A stretch of DNA of 64,000 bases from JAIRMO01 sp046533115 (GCF_046533115.1 NZ_JAJQRC010000002.1:168941-232940); one strand, 5' to 3'. Positions 7,237 through 15,809 are shown, counted from the first letter of the stretch. Notes: generated by a model from the letters alone, not told the origin. Numbers and translations are program-made.

Positions 7237-8496
7237 ATGTTTCAGATTTTTAAACTGAAAAACCAGGTAAAACCCTATGGATGGGGTTCCCCCGAATGGA
7301 TCCCCGGTTTATTAGGCCATACAAACCCCCGCAGGGAACCGTGGGCTGAATTGTGGATGGGGGTACACCCTGAAGGTCCTTCCCGGGTATCCCTGCAAGG
7401 GGAGGATCTGTTACTCTCCGCCTTGATAAGCCGGGACCCCCTTTATTACCTGGGGGAAGCGGTAAATCGGATCTTCGGTACCCTCCCCTTCTTGTACAAA
7501 CTCCTGGCCGCGGCTAAGCCCCTTTCCATCCAAGCCCATCCCAGCCTGGAACAGGCAAAAGAAGGGTGGGACCGGGAAAACCGGGAAGGACTGGCCCTGA
7601 ATGCTCCCAACCGGAACTACAAGGATGCCAACCATAAACCGGAAGTTCTTTGCGCTTTAAGCCCCTTTCAGGCCATGTGTGGGTTTCGCGTCCCCGGCGA
7701 GATCCGGCGCCGCCTTGAAGCCCTGGGGGAACTTTTTCCCCCGCAAAGGCCCCTGGGAATGGCTTTGGATAAACTGAAATCCGCCCTGGATAAGCCCGGA
7801 GGGCTTAAGGATTTTATCCGCCTTCTCTTCAGTTTCCCCCGGGAGGTTACCGAAGAATTAACCAACGGGATCCTTCAACGGGCGGTTTTGGAAAAAGCCC
7901 ATCCGGAATTTACCGATGAATGGCGTCTTTCCGCCTACTTTGCGGAGCTTTATCCCGGGGACCCGGCACTTATCGCCCCCCTCTACCTTAACTGTATCAA
8001 CCTCAATCCCGGAGAGGCGATCTATCTTCCCTCGGGGATCCTTCACGCCTATGTCCATGGTTTTGGGGTGGAACTTATGGCCAATTCGGATAATGTGCTT
8101 CGGGGCGGTTTGACATCAAAACATGTGGATGTCGATGAGTTGGTATATATCCTCAATTTTTCCCCCTTTTACCCGGAAATATTAAAGCCTCCGGAATCCC
8201 CGACCGCTTTTTTCAGCTATCCCGTTCCCTGCAGGGAATTTTCCCTTTCCTGCCGGGAGGGCCGGGGACCAAGGGCGGACTTTTTCGGGGAAGGGCCTTT
8301 TATCTTTGTGGTCACCGGGGGTAAGGTCACCATCGAACAAAAAACCCCCGGGGAAAAGTGGAGTCTGGAAAAGGGGGAAAGCGCTTTTATTCCCGCGGGA
8401 ATTGCCGCAAAAGGACTCTCCCTGGAGGGAACCTATACCCTCTATGCCGCCGGGGTGGGTACCACGGACCTCCGGGAAGAAGCCGGGCTTTGGTGA
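7237..8496 (+). CDS. manA: mannose-6-phosphate isomerase, type I
   Basis: A 419-residue zinc enzyme converting mannose 6-phosphate and fructose 6-phosphate. The type I signatures are present: the N-terminal NQVKPYGWGSPEW, the metal/active-site region KLLAAAKPLSIQAHPSLEQA, the NHKPEVLCALSPFQAMCGFR block, and the C-terminal LPSGILHAYVHGFGVELMANSDNVLRGGLT. No ribosome site is seen before the ATG, and the promoter abuts it. The gene overlaps the following YaiI-family gene by 4 nt. Confidence 0.94.
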   Translation: MFQIFKLKNQVKPYGWGSPEWIPGLLGHTNPRREPWAELWMGVHPEGPSRVSLQGEDLLLSALISRDPLYYLGEAVNRIFGTLPFLYKLLAAAKPLSIQAHPSLEQAKEGWDRENREGLALNAPNRNYKDANHKPEVLCALSPFQAMCGFRVPGEIRRRLEALGELFPPQRPLGMALDKLKSALDKPGGLKDFIRLLFSFPREVTEELTNGILQRAVLEKAHPEFTDEWRLSAYFAELYPGDPALIAPLYLNCINLNPGEAIYLPSGILHAYVHGFGVELMANSDNVLRGGLTSKHVDVDELVYILNFSPFYPEILKPPESPTAFFSYPVPCREFSLSCREGRGPRADFFGEGPFIFVVTGGKVTIEQKTPGEKWSLEKGESAFIPAGIAAKGLSLEGTYTLYAAGVGTTDLREEAGLW

Positions 8497-8981
8497 AGAT
8501 CCTGGTAGACGCCGATTCCTGCCCGGTCCTGGTCCGGGAAACGATCCTGCGCGCGTCCGTACGAACCGGTATCCGGGCTATATTTGCCGCGAACCGGCTG
8601 ATTCCGGGTATAGGCGGAGACCGGGGGATGATGGTGCTCTGTCCCCCCGGAGATGATGCGGCGGACCACCGGATCATCTCCCTGGCAGAACCGGGGGATC
8701 TGGCCATTACCCGGGACATTGTTCTGGCGGCCCGGCTTGTGGCGGCAGCCATTACCGTCATAGATGACCGGGGAAGGGTCTTTGACCAGGAAAACATCGG
8801 GGAATGTCTGTCCCTTAAGGATTTTATGGTGGGCCTCGCGGAACACGGCCTTGGCAACGGCCGGGGCGGATCCTACGGAAAACGGGAACTCAAGACCTTT
8901 GCCGACAGTTTTGACCGGATCCTATCCCGGCTTATCCGGGAAGCTACTCTTGCTCAGGGAAAAGCGCCTGGATCTGTTTGA
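8493..8981 (+). CDS. YaiI/YqxD family (DUF188) protein
   Basis: The start is GTG at 8493, overlapping the manA stop (GTGA). It gives VKILVDADSCPVLVRETILR, the conserved beginning of this PIN-like family, and a 162-residue protein close to the usual 150. Other family motifs are GDLAITRDIVLAARLV and VIDDRGRVF. An upstream in-frame extension (to 8358) lies inside manA and is not family-like. The acidic residues of the PIN-type site (D at 6 and 8) are present, so a nuclease role is possible but unproven. Its 3' end overlaps the convergent HD-GYP gene by 38 nt. Confidence 0.85.
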   Translation: MKILVDADSCPVLVRETILRASVRTGIRAIFAANRLIPGIGGDRGMMVLCPPGDDAADHRIISLAEPGDLAITRDIVLAARLVAAAITVIDDRGRVFDQENIGECLSLKDFMVGLAEHGLGNGRGGSYGKRELKTFADSFDRILSRLIREATLAQGKAPGSV

Positions 8982-10197
8982 TATTGTGCAGGCTCTCAAA
9001 AAAACATTCCACCAGGAGGGGATCAAATTTTTTCCCCGATAATTGCCGGATCTCTTCTAAAACCCGTTCCTCGGACCAGGGTTCCTTGTAAATCCGTTTG
9101 GAACAGAGGGCATCATATACATCCGCGATGGCAACGATCCGGCCGGGAAGGGGTATTTCTTCCCCTTTTCGACCCAGGGGGTTCCCGTCGGCATCGGTTT
9201 TAATCGGTTTTTCCGTACTCGGATCAATCCATCCGGGATATCCGGTTCCATCCCAATTTTCATGGTGGGTAAGGGCAACATCCCGGGCAATAATGTCCAG
9301 GTCGGACTGGGGATCGTCGAATAAGGCCGCCCCATATAGGGTATGATGCTGCATGATAAGGTATTCTTCCTGAATAAACCGGGCGGGCTTTTTTAAGATG
9401 ACATCCGAAATAGCCACTTTTCCTACATCGTGGAGCATGGCGGCGATCCGCAGGGTATCCCGAAAACGCTCCCGCTCAGCTTCTGAAATATGCTGGCGGG
9501 CCGCCCATTTATCGTAGATCTCCACCGCGTAACCGGCTACCCGGTTTACGTGGGGACCGGTCTCTTTCGGGTCCCGCAGTTCCGACATCTTAATCACCCT
9601 GAGGATCATGGCCCTGGTCATATAGGCCCGCTGTAGGACCACCGTAGCATTGACCGCAAAATGGGAGAGAAGAAATTCATCATCCTTGGAAAAGGGAATG
9701 ATATGCCCCGCTTTATCCTTAGCGTTGATCATCTGGATTACCCCCATAAGACGATCCTCGGCGGTCTTGAGGGGGATTGCCAGGGTAGAAATAGTTTTAT
9801 ATCCAGCAATACGATCATAGGAGGTATTGAAGGAATAGGGAGCAGTTTGGGGGATGTGATAGACATCAGGAACATTAACTAATTCCTGAGTTGCGCCGCA
9901 ATAGCCGGAAATGGTCTGTTTATCAATATTTAGGGAAAATACCGAATAAATAAGTTTATGTCCCGGGGGTAATTCTTTCTGCAGGGTATCGTTATGGGCA
10001 TATTTTATGACGAGCTTTTCAACATTCCGGTCTTGCTCCCGTACCCACTCTTTGACATAAATTGATCCCGCGTCCGCGTGAACTACCCGGCGGGCTTCCA
10101 ATAAAATACGCTCCAAAAGGAGATCCAAATCCTGAATTTGATTTAATTCATGATCAAGGCGAATAATTGACCGATATTCACTTTTTCTAATCGCCAT
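8944..10197 (-). CDS. GAF-HD-GYP cyclic-di-GMP phosphodiesterase
   Basis: A 417-residue cytosolic protein. Residues about 15-190 form a GAF sensor domain (LDLLLERILLEARRVVHADAG, with ending LMGVIQMINAKDK). Residues about 205-400 are an HD-GYP domain with the metal-site HD in AAMLHDVGKVAISD, the second-shell HH in MQHHTLYG and the complete HHENWDGTGYPGW signature. HD-GYP proteins hydrolyse c-di-GMP to pGpG/GMP. All key residues are intact, so an active enzyme is expected. The GAF ligand is unknown. The leader upstream contains the inverted repeat at 10270-10309. Confidence 0.9.
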   Translation of the reverse strand: MAIRKSEYRSIIRLDHELNQIQDLDLLLERILLEARRVVHADAGSIYVKEWVREQDRNVEKLVIKYAHNDTLQKELPPGHKLIYSVFSLNIDKQTISGYCGATQELVNVPDVYHIPQTAPYSFNTSYDRIAGYKTISTLAIPLKTAEDRLMGVIQMINAKDKAGHIIPFSKDDEFLLSHFAVNATVVLQRAYMTRAMILRVIKMSELRDPKETGPHVNRVAGYAVEIYDKWAARQHISEAERERFRDTLRIAAMLHDVGKVAISDVILKKPARFIQEEYLIMQHHTLYGAALFDDPQSDLDIIARDVALTHHENWDGTGYPGWIDPSTEKPIKTDADGNPLGRKGEEIPLPGRIVAIADVYDALCSKRIYKEPWSEERVLEEIRQLSGKKFDPLLVECFFESLHNIKQIQALFPEQE

Positions 10198-10269
10198 GAG
10201 ATTCCCTTTTGGGCTTTACAGGCAGGAACACCTTTCGCATCAATAATACCGAACTTTTACCTGAGACTG

Positions 10270-10309
10270 TTTCAAAATCCTGCTGCTCGGTAAAACCATG
10301 ATTTTGAAA
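10270..10309. repeat. 10-bp inverted repeat upstream of the HD-GYP gene
   Basis: TTTCAAAATC (10270-10279) and GATTTTGAAA (10300-10309) are perfect inverted copies separated by 20 nt, about 75-110 nt before the HD-GYP start. Similar TTTTGAAAC strings occur in other gaps (for example 15773-15781 and 24541-24549). It may be an operator or a small dispersed repeat. Confidence 0.4.
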
Positions 10310-10328
10310 GACAAACTCTGCTTAACAA

Positions 10329-10379
10329 GTAAGCTGAACCGCAAACCAGCTTAAATTGGAGCTTACTTACTTTTTTTAT
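10329..10379 (+). terminator. plus-strand hairpins followed by a T-run, no obvious gene
   Basis: Two alternative stems exist: TAAGCTG pairing with CAGCTTA (10330-10336 with 10346-10352), or AGTAAGCT pairing with AGCTTACT (10328-10335 with 10360-10367). The seven-T run at 10371-10377 follows. This looks like an intrinsic terminator for plus-strand transcription, yet no plus-strand gene precedes it, so a short antisense or small RNA is possible. Confidence 0.3.
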
Positions 10380-10381
10380 AA

Positions 10382-10415
10382 CCAATCCCAAAAACCGCCT
10401 GGATTTTGGGATTGG
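10382..10415. terminator. 12-bp hairpin after the parvulin gene
   Basis: CCAATCCCAAAA (10382-10393) pairs with its exact complement (10404-10415) around a 10-nt loop, immediately after the stop of the minus-strand parvulin gene. On that strand it is followed by A-rich rather than T-rich sequence, so it may be a 3'-end stabiliser rather than a classical terminator. Confidence 0.45.
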
Positions 10416-10417
10416 CG

Positions 10418-10696
10418 CTATTCTTTCCGGCCGGTACATTTGATAATATGATAACCGAATTGGGTCTGCACCACATCACCAACGGATCCGGGCGAAAGCC
10501 GTTTAACCGCCGCTTCAAAGGGAACCACCATTTTACCGGGACCAAACCACCCCAGATCCCCCCCGGAAGATTTTGAAGGGCAGGTCGAAAATTCCCGGGC
10601 CAGGGGCTCAAATGGGGCCCCCTGTTTAATCCGTTTTAACAGATCTTCCGCCAATGTTTTATCTTTAACCAGAATATGACTTGCGCGCCATTCCAT
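10418..10696 (-). CDS. parvulin-type peptidyl-prolyl isomerase
   Basis: A 92-residue single-domain PpiC/rotamase protein: RASHILVKDKTLAEDLL at the start, the FSTCPSKSSGGDLGWFGPGKMV core and VVQTQFGYHIIKC at the end, all classical parvulin motifs. There is no signal peptide, so unlike PrsA/SurA it should act in the cytosol, as E. coli PpiC does. It appears monocistronic, with a GGATAAAA-type leader and a strong hairpin just after the stop. Confidence 0.92.
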   Translation of the reverse strand: MEWRASHILVKDKTLAEDLLKRIKQGAPFEPLAREFSTCPSKSSGGDLGWFGPGKMVVPFEAAVKRLSPGSVGDVVQTQFGYHIIKCTGRKE

Positions 10697-10773
10697 AGTT
10701 TTATCCTCCCCGTTACTATTATAGTACGATATTAGGGCTTCTTAAACAAAGAGTCAACCAATTTGAATAAAAA

Positions 10774-10803
10774 AGCCCCGGGGAAAGGAGTAACCCCGGA
10801 GCT
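10774..10803 (-). terminator. intrinsic terminator of the 10914-12194 genes
   Basis: On the minus strand an AGCTCCGGGG/CCCCGGGGCT stem (one mismatch, 10-nt loop) is followed by TTTTTTATT. It lies about 110 nt after the stop at 10914, and the sequence between is A-rich with no gene. Confidence 0.7.
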
Positions 10804-10913
10804 GAATCAAAAAGAAAAGGAGGAATAAGAAGAAACAGGGAAAAGATTAAGCATTTTCCTATTTATAATAACAATATTTATGGGGAAAAGTAACAATAAA
10901 GAAAAAAATCGAA

Positions 10914-11162
10914 CTATTTTTCAGCTTTCCATTGGGCAATTATATGCTCGTAGGCCGCAATGGTAGCCGCCATGGTGATATCCTGGACTTCACCCCGGCC
11001 GGTCCAATCGGCGCCGTCCATGTGATACAGATGCTGAAGCACCCCTTCCAGATCCGCGACGGTACAGGTCGGATCCGATTCCCGGCGGCGTAACAAGCCC
11101 CGAATCTCTTGTTCAAAAACCTCTTCATATTTGATATCCCGCCAATCCACCGATGAAGCCAC
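10914..11162 (-). CDS. small protein of unknown function
   Basis: An 82-residue acidic, mainly helical soluble protein that I do not recognise. It reads from GTG at 11162, three bases after the stop of the 342-residue secreted gene, with GAGG-rich sequence just before it, so translational coupling is likely. Notable segments are YEEVFEQEIRGLLRRRESDP and the C-terminal MAATIAAYEHIIAQWKAEK. No membrane segment, Cys pair or nucleic-acid motif is seen. Confidence 0.6.
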   Translation of the reverse strand: MASSVDWRDIKYEEVFEQEIRGLLRRRESDPTCTVADLEGVLQHLYHMDGADWTGRGEVQDITMAATIAAYEHIIAQWKAEK

Positions 11163-11165
11163 CCC

Positions 11166-12194
11166 TCAATCCTCTCCATATTCAATCGTCCGGATTATCC
11201 GGGCGCCCGGACTGGGGACCAGAATCCCAAAACGGGGGATCATCCGAATCTCCCGGCGTTCTATCCAATTCCCCCTTTCGTCCAGGGTATAGTCATAACG
11301 AAAATCCACCGGATCGGTCTCATCGGGACCGGGAGTTCCGGTGAGACGCACCAGAAAACCTCCCTCATTCCACTGAAAGGCATATGATTGATGGAATTCC
11401 GAGAGAACCGGTTCTTCCCCCTCTACATCCGCCGGCATAGGCCGGAGCAGGCGCCGCTCCCAATACCGGGGCCGGCCATCTTTGGTATACCCCGCGGAAA
11501 ATCTTCCCAGGGGGGAATTAATCTCCGAAATATTTCCGAAGCTGTTTTGATGCTGTTCTATCTGGATCTCCCCATCGGTATATTGATTTTGCATTGTTAG
11601 GATCCCCGAGCCGGGTCGGTTGAACAGATAGGTACATACCGCCAGGGGATTTCCGTTCCGATCATACCAGGTTTCCATATCCCCGGTAAGGGCGTTTTGT
11701 ACCACCCCAAAAAAGACCTCCTCCCCCTGGGTTATCCTCATTACCAAAAGGGCCGGATCATCCCCATCGAGGAATTCGATATTCCACGGCCGGTCGGTAT
11801 CCTCTATGATAAGTTCCTGAATGTTACCGGATGCGCCCAAAACCCTCCGGACCTGGATAAAATTTCCCTGAAATAAAAAGGGAAAATCCGTGAATAATTC
11901 ATCCCGATTCCGGGTTACCCGCCAGGATGCGGAATCCAAGGTAAGGGTAATGGAACGGGGCCGCCCATTTTCCACCACAAAGGCATCCGGGGGCATGGCC
12001 ACGGGCCAATCGGGCTGCCACCGTATGTCCGGCGCGTCGAGGGCTGACAAAAGAGCATAAATGGGGAAAAAAACCGGCTCATCCCCCGAAACTTCAGATT
12101 CTTCCGGGGGTTCGGTGTTAATTATTTCCTCCCCTGCTAAAGGAAAAAGACCCAGGAGCATCATCCATACCAAGGGTATTACCGAAAACTTCAT
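11166..12194 (-). CDS. secreted protein of unknown function
   Basis: A 342-residue protein with an N-terminal signal peptide (MKFSVIPLVWMMLLGLFPLAG, likely cleavage after LAG). The mature part is acidic at first and then strand-rich, with YD-repeat-like pieces such as METWYDRNGNPLAVCTYLFN, GRFSAGYTKDGRPRYWER and FRYDYTLDERGNWIERREI. These resemble RHS/YD-type beta-sheet units, so an extracytoplasmic beta-sheet protein is likely; the function is unknown. On its strand a TATACT box lies 7 nt before the ATG without a clear ribosome site. It is followed by the 82-residue gene with a 3-nt gap. Confidence 0.65.
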   Translation of the reverse strand: MKFSVIPLVWMMLLGLFPLAGEEIINTEPPEESEVSGDEPVFFPIYALLSALDAPDIRWQPDWPVAMPPDAFVVENGRPRSITLTLDSASWRVTRNRDELFTDFPFLFQGNFIQVRRVLGASGNIQELIIEDTDRPWNIEFLDGDDPALLVMRITQGEEVFFGVVQNALTGDMETWYDRNGNPLAVCTYLFNRPGSGILTMQNQYTDGEIQIEQHQNSFGNISEINSPLGRFSAGYTKDGRPRYWERRLLRPMPADVEGEEPVLSEFHQSYAFQWNEGGFLVRLTGTPGPDETDPVDFRYDYTLDERGNWIERREIRMIPRFGILVPSPGARIIRTIEYGED

Positions 12195-12239
12195 AAATAA
12201 TAGTATATATAAAAAAAAACCTTGGATAAAGGGCGAGCC

Positions 12240-13031
12240 TTACCGCCTAAAAAGCCATTCGGGGGAACTGAATTTTTCAACCGCCAGTTCCCGGGCCCGG
12301 CGCTCTTCCTGCCGGGTATCCGGGGCCTCCCCTCCGATCCAGGGGACGGTCCGGATAAATTCCAGGGACAGGGCCTGGCTGAATCCCTTTGCCAGGGCAT
12401 TTTCCGCCTCGGCAAAGGGAACCGGCCGGCCCAGAAGGGTTTTGAGGCTGGTAATCCGATCCTTCACATCCTGAATAAGCTTACCTTTGAGTTTTTCCGA
12501 CGGGACCCGGAGGAGTTCAAACATAAGGTCCACATGGTTCTCCAATAAAATGGTTCCATGCTGGAGGAGGCAGCCCATCCTGCGGGTCTGGGCGTTACCG
12601 GAAATTTTTCGTTCCCCGGATATGATATCGTTGATCGGTATAAACCGGGAGGGGACCCCCAAGAGATCCAAGCCCCGGATGATGCCGGCACAGAGGAGTT
12701 CATAGGATTCATGGATGGTACTGCCCGCCAGGGGATGGGTGAGGGGCATCACCATGCTATAGGTCAACTCGGCCTGGTGAAAAACCGCCCCGCCTCCGGA
12801 GATACGGCGGACCACATCCACCCCATAACGTTTGCAGGCCTCCAGGTCAATCTCCTCCGTGAGCCCCTGGAAATATCCTACCGATACCGCCGGAGGGTTC
12901 CAGCCGTATAAACGTAATACCGGCGGGGAAGTTCCCCGGGCCACGGATTCCAGCAGGGCCTCGTCCAGACCCATATTATAAAAGGCGTTTCCATAACCGG
13001 TTTTGAGGAGCCGAAAGGGATACTTAGCCAT
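12240..13031 (-). CDS. lplA: lipoate-protein ligase A, catalytic domain
   Basis: A 263-residue ligase that activates lipoate and attaches it to E2/GcvH lysines. The start chosen is ATG at 13031 (MAKYPFRLLKTG), seven nt after GAGGAG, overlapping lplB by 8 nt; nine further codons upstream are less likely. Motifs are RLYGWNPPAVSVGYFQ, the RRISGGGAVFHQ lipoate loop and the lysine loop KISGNAQTRR followed by LQHGTILL. It stops where the catalytic domain ends. The C-terminal accessory domain of E. coli LplA is missing and is supplied by the separate upstream gene, as in Thermoplasma LplA/LplB. Confidence 0.88.
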   Translation of the reverse strand: MAKYPFRLLKTGYGNAFYNMGLDEALLESVARGTSPPVLRLYGWNPPAVSVGYFQGLTEEIDLEACKRYGVDVVRRISGGGAVFHQAELTYSMVMPLTHPLAGSTIHESYELLCAGIIRGLDLLGVPSRFIPINDIISGERKISGNAQTRRMGCLLQHGTILLENHVDLMFELLRVPSEKLKGKLIQDVKDRITSLKTLLGRPVPFAEAENALAKGFSQALSLEFIRTVPWIGGEAPDTRQEERRARELAVEKFSSPEWLFRR

Positions 13032-13314
13032 GGCTATGCTCCTCATCCAGGGCGGCATAAACCACCCTTGCTAATCCCGCGCCGTTTATGCCGAAGGCCT
13101 CAATACCCTCCCGGCACATCAATAAATCAAAGGTTCGGGACAAATCCGCCACCGCCGTACCGGAAAGTCCCTGTTCCACCCGGTCAAACCGTTCTTCGGG
13201 ACTGGCAAAAAAATCCCCCCGGATACTGATGGTCCTGATATGGCCCTGTTCCACCTCGGCGGTGAACCGTATAAGTTTGCATCCCTCCGGTTTCCCCAAC
13301 CCTTCCAGCCGCAT
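13024..13314 (-). CDS. lplB: lipoate ligase accessory subunit (LplB-like)
   Basis: A 96-residue protein matching the pattern of the LplA C-terminal/LplB domain: FTAEVEQGHIRTISIRGDFF, then ASPEERFDRVEQGLSG, then FGINGAGLARVVYAALDEE. In archaeal bipartite enzymes this subunit is required for lipoyl-AMP formation. Its ATG overlaps the lipA stop by one base (TAATG) behind a GGAGGT site, and its end overlaps lplA by 8 nt, so the three products are tightly coupled. The assignment comes from motif pattern and location, not a search. Confidence 0.75.
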   Translation of the reverse strand: MRLEGLGKPEGCKLIRFTAEVEQGHIRTISIRGDFFASPEERFDRVEQGLSGTAVADLSRTFDLLMCREGIEAFGINGAGLARVVYAALDEEHSHG

Positions 13315-14180
13315 TATACCTCCGCCGCGGCCAGGGCATGGTAGCTGGTTCTTGCCAAAGGGGAGGACACCACCGAGGTAAAACCCCGGGCCCGGGCTTC
13401 TTCGGCATAACGCTGAAATTCTTCAGGGGGTATATATTCGGCTACCGGAATCTGAGCCGGGGACGGCCTGAGGTACTGTCCGAGGACTAGGATATCTACC
13501 CCAACCGAACGGAGTTCGTCCATGGCGGAAAGCACCTCCTCCCTTTTTTCCCCCAATCCAAGCATAAGGCTTGATTTGGTAACCGAAATACCTGACAAGC
13601 CGGGATTCTTAGCCGCCCTGAGGGTGGCGAGGCTCTTATCAAAGGAAGCCCGCCTATCCCGAACCCACTGGAGGGAACGTACCGTTTCCACGTTATGGGC
13701 CAATACATCCGGTTTTTGTTCCGCAAAATAGGCCAGCTCCGATTCGGTATAATCAGGGATAAGGACTTCTACCCGTATACCGGGGTTCTGTGCTTTGATG
13801 GTTCCGACACAGGCGGCAAAATGATCCGCTCCCCGCAGGGGCAGATCATCCCGATCCACCGAGGTAAGTACCACATACCTGAGCTTTAATTCCTCCACTG
13901 CCCGGGCAATTTCCCGGCCCTCCGCTTCCCAAAGGGACCGTCCTTTCCGGGCGGAGGCCACCGCACAGAACCGGCAGGCCCGGGTACAGAGGTCCCCCAG
14001 GATCATAAAGGTGGCGGTTCCGGAGCCCCAACACTCTCCCCTATTGGGACATTGGGCTTCATCGCAGACCGTATGAAGCCGGTGCTTTTCGATTATCCCC
14101 CGCACCCGTTTCCAAGTATCCCCCGCAGGCGCCTTAACCCGGATCCAATCGGGCTTTTTAGGGGCCTTTTTTTCAGTCAT
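13314..14180 (-). CDS. lipA: lipoyl synthase
   Basis: A 288-residue radical-SAM enzyme inserting two sulfurs into octanoyl groups. It has the auxiliary cluster motif CDEAQCPNRGEC (Cx4Cx5C) and the radical-SAM motif CTRACRFC (Cx3Cx2C). The C-terminal serine motif reads RTSYHA rather than the usual RSSYHA. The start is ATG at 14180 behind AAGGTAAG; a 17-codon extension to 14231 lies inside the upstream gene and is unlike the family. It follows the Lnb-type gene by 4 nt. No lipB is seen, so LplAB may also handle octanoate. Confidence 0.94.
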   Translation of the reverse strand: MTEKKAPKKPDWIRVKAPAGDTWKRVRGIIEKHRLHTVCDEAQCPNRGECWGSGTATFMILGDLCTRACRFCAVASARKGRSLWEAEGREIARAVEELKLRYVVLTSVDRDDLPLRGADHFAACVGTIKAQNPGIRVEVLIPDYTESELAYFAEQKPDVLAHNVETVRSLQWVRDRRASFDKSLATLRAAKNPGLSGISVTKSSLMLGLGEKREEVLSAMDELRSVGVDILVLGQYLRPSPAQIPVAEYIPPEEFQRYAEEARARGFTSVVSSPLARTSYHALAAAEV

Positions 14181-14184
14181 TATC

Positions 14185-15510
14185 TTACCTTGTCCCCGCT
14201 TTTTTCCGAAACCAACCGAATTTTGGAACAAGCCCCTTCAAAAACATTTTTCCGCCCGGGGGTATAAAACTTAAAACCAGGGCAAAGGGCAAAACCAGGG
14301 CCTGGGTTACCTGGTTTTGTTGATAAAATCCGGGGAATAGTTTGATGACCATGGAGAGGATACCCCCCAGGACCACATAGGTCCAAAGCCCCCGCAAAAT
14401 CCATTCCGAAAACAAACGCTTTTTTTGATCCTTTTCCCAGGCAACTTTAATACCCAGGGGAATTGCCGCCAGAATCAGGGGATTTATGTAGAGAAAATTA
14501 CTGTTATGGTAGGTATAGTCGTGATTGGTAAAAAAAGTCATAAAAAAGAGGATAACCCCGGCGATCCCGAAAAAAAGACCCAAAAAACTCTGGCTTAGCC
14601 CTAACAGAACCCGGCCTATTTTTGGTTTTGTCTTTCGCAGCCAAAAGAAAAAAACCAGAACCCCGGCGATAAAAAGGCCTAAAAAAAGTTCCCGGATCCA
14701 TTGCCGGCGGGGCTTATCCAAAACCGCCGGCCGGTTTACCGCCCGGTAGAGGATCTCCGTGGAGGAGACTAAGGTTCGTTCCTTCCCCAAGGGATCAGTA
14801 TACCGGAAATTCTGAATCCGGTTCCCTATCTCCGCGGGGAGGAACATTTCTTCCCACTCGGTTATGGGGGTGTCGATACCCTGGCCCATAAGGAAATTGA
14901 GGAACCAGTCAAAAAAAGGGGAAAACCAGGTATGCCGGCGGACATGCTGCCGCAGAGTAAACCGGCCCGGGGCAGGGGCGAACCGTTCCTTAAATTGGCC
15001 GTTGGTGGCAAGATCAATGATGTCCCGGATCCGGGTGGCGCAGTTATCTCTAAAATGGTGGTAATAGTAGTCCCGGTTTTCGGGAAGCACATTTTGTTCC
15101 ACAAAAGACCATATCGCTTCTTTTTTTCCTGCCGGAAGATTCAGGGTATAGATGGTTACGTCCCGGTTGGTCCTGATATAGTTATTGATATTAACCTCGG
15201 TGGGGGAAACGCCGCAGCTATAGAGAAGCCGACCCATGGCAAAATTAACAAAAAAACGGACGTTTTTAAAGGAAAAAAGCCCATAATCGTAGAACCGGCT
15301 TTGACCGGATACGGCATCTTCCACAATCAGGGCGATATGCCCCCACCAAAAGTACAGTTCATCCCCGGGACCCATAACCGCTATTTTTAAGGTAAGATAA
15401 TCCCCCCGGCTTCTCCCGGCTTCACTCTGGGCGGAAAGAGAAAAAACAGGTACCAGTAAAAGAACCATCAAAACCGCTAAAACACAAGGGGATTTACCAA
15501 AACCGTTCAA
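14185..15510 (-). CDS. membrane protein with Lnb N-terminal (DUF4105) domain
   Basis: A 441-residue protein with a signal peptide (residues 1-27), a periplasmic DUF4105-type domain (about 35-270) and six or so membrane helices in the C-terminal half (about 273-430). Candidate catalytic residues are H58 in WWGHIALIVED, H151/H152 and C157 in HHFRDNCATRIRD. In Bacteroides such proteins (Lnb) act as lipoprotein N-acyltransferases. Whether that holds here is uncertain, because a complete Lnt is encoded at 21431-23074. It heads the lipA-lplB-lplA run with a 4-nt gap to lipA. Confidence 0.75.
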   Translation of the reverse strand: MNGFGKSPCVLAVLMVLLLVPVFSLSAQSEAGRSRGDYLTLKIAVMGPGDELYFWWGHIALIVEDAVSGQSRFYDYGLFSFKNVRFFVNFAMGRLLYSCGVSPTEVNINNYIRTNRDVTIYTLNLPAGKKEAIWSFVEQNVLPENRDYYYHHFRDNCATRIRDIIDLATNGQFKERFAPAPGRFTLRQHVRRHTWFSPFFDWFLNFLMGQGIDTPITEWEEMFLPAEIGNRIQNFRYTDPLGKERTLVSSTEILYRAVNRPAVLDKPRRQWIRELFLGLFIAGVLVFFFWLRKTKPKIGRVLLGLSQSFLGLFFGIAGVILFFMTFFTNHDYTYHNSNFLYINPLILAAIPLGIKVAWEKDQKKRLFSEWILRGLWTYVVLGGILSMVIKLFPGFYQQNQVTQALVLPFALVLSFIPPGGKMFLKGLVPKFGWFRKKAGTR

Positions 15511-15809
15511 TATATACTCCTTGGCACTTTTTTATGCGGATTTTAATACCACCTCAAATTATAATTATTTTGAACGATTACGGTAATCCTGACAATCCCC
15601 GGATATTTCTTGAAGGGCAGACAAAAAACTGCTCCTGGGGATGGTTTCAAAAGGTCCCAGGAAGCATAGGATCTTGAGGCAGCCTCATTTTTCCATTTTT
15701 CTTATCGATTGATTTTTATCGAAAAATAATATACCATAAAAGCTGTTTTAAAATCATGGCGTTACCGGCCAGATTTTGAAACAGTTTTACTAGATGATAA
15801 GGAATCATT
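15511..15809. other. divergent intergenic region between the Lnb-type gene and rex
   Basis: Nearly 300 nt without a gene. It contains a hairpin at 15633-15662 (8-bp arms, one G-T), an AT-rich segment at 15700-15740 with a direct TTATCGA repeat (15702-15708 and 15717-15723), and a TTTTGAAAC string at 15773-15781 like those in other gaps. I see no clear TTGTGA-N6-TCACAA Rex operator. Confidence 0.4.

Noticed and set aside
15511..15809. Classical Rex operator upstream of rex
   Set aside because: No TTGTGA-N6-TCACAA-like palindrome is present.
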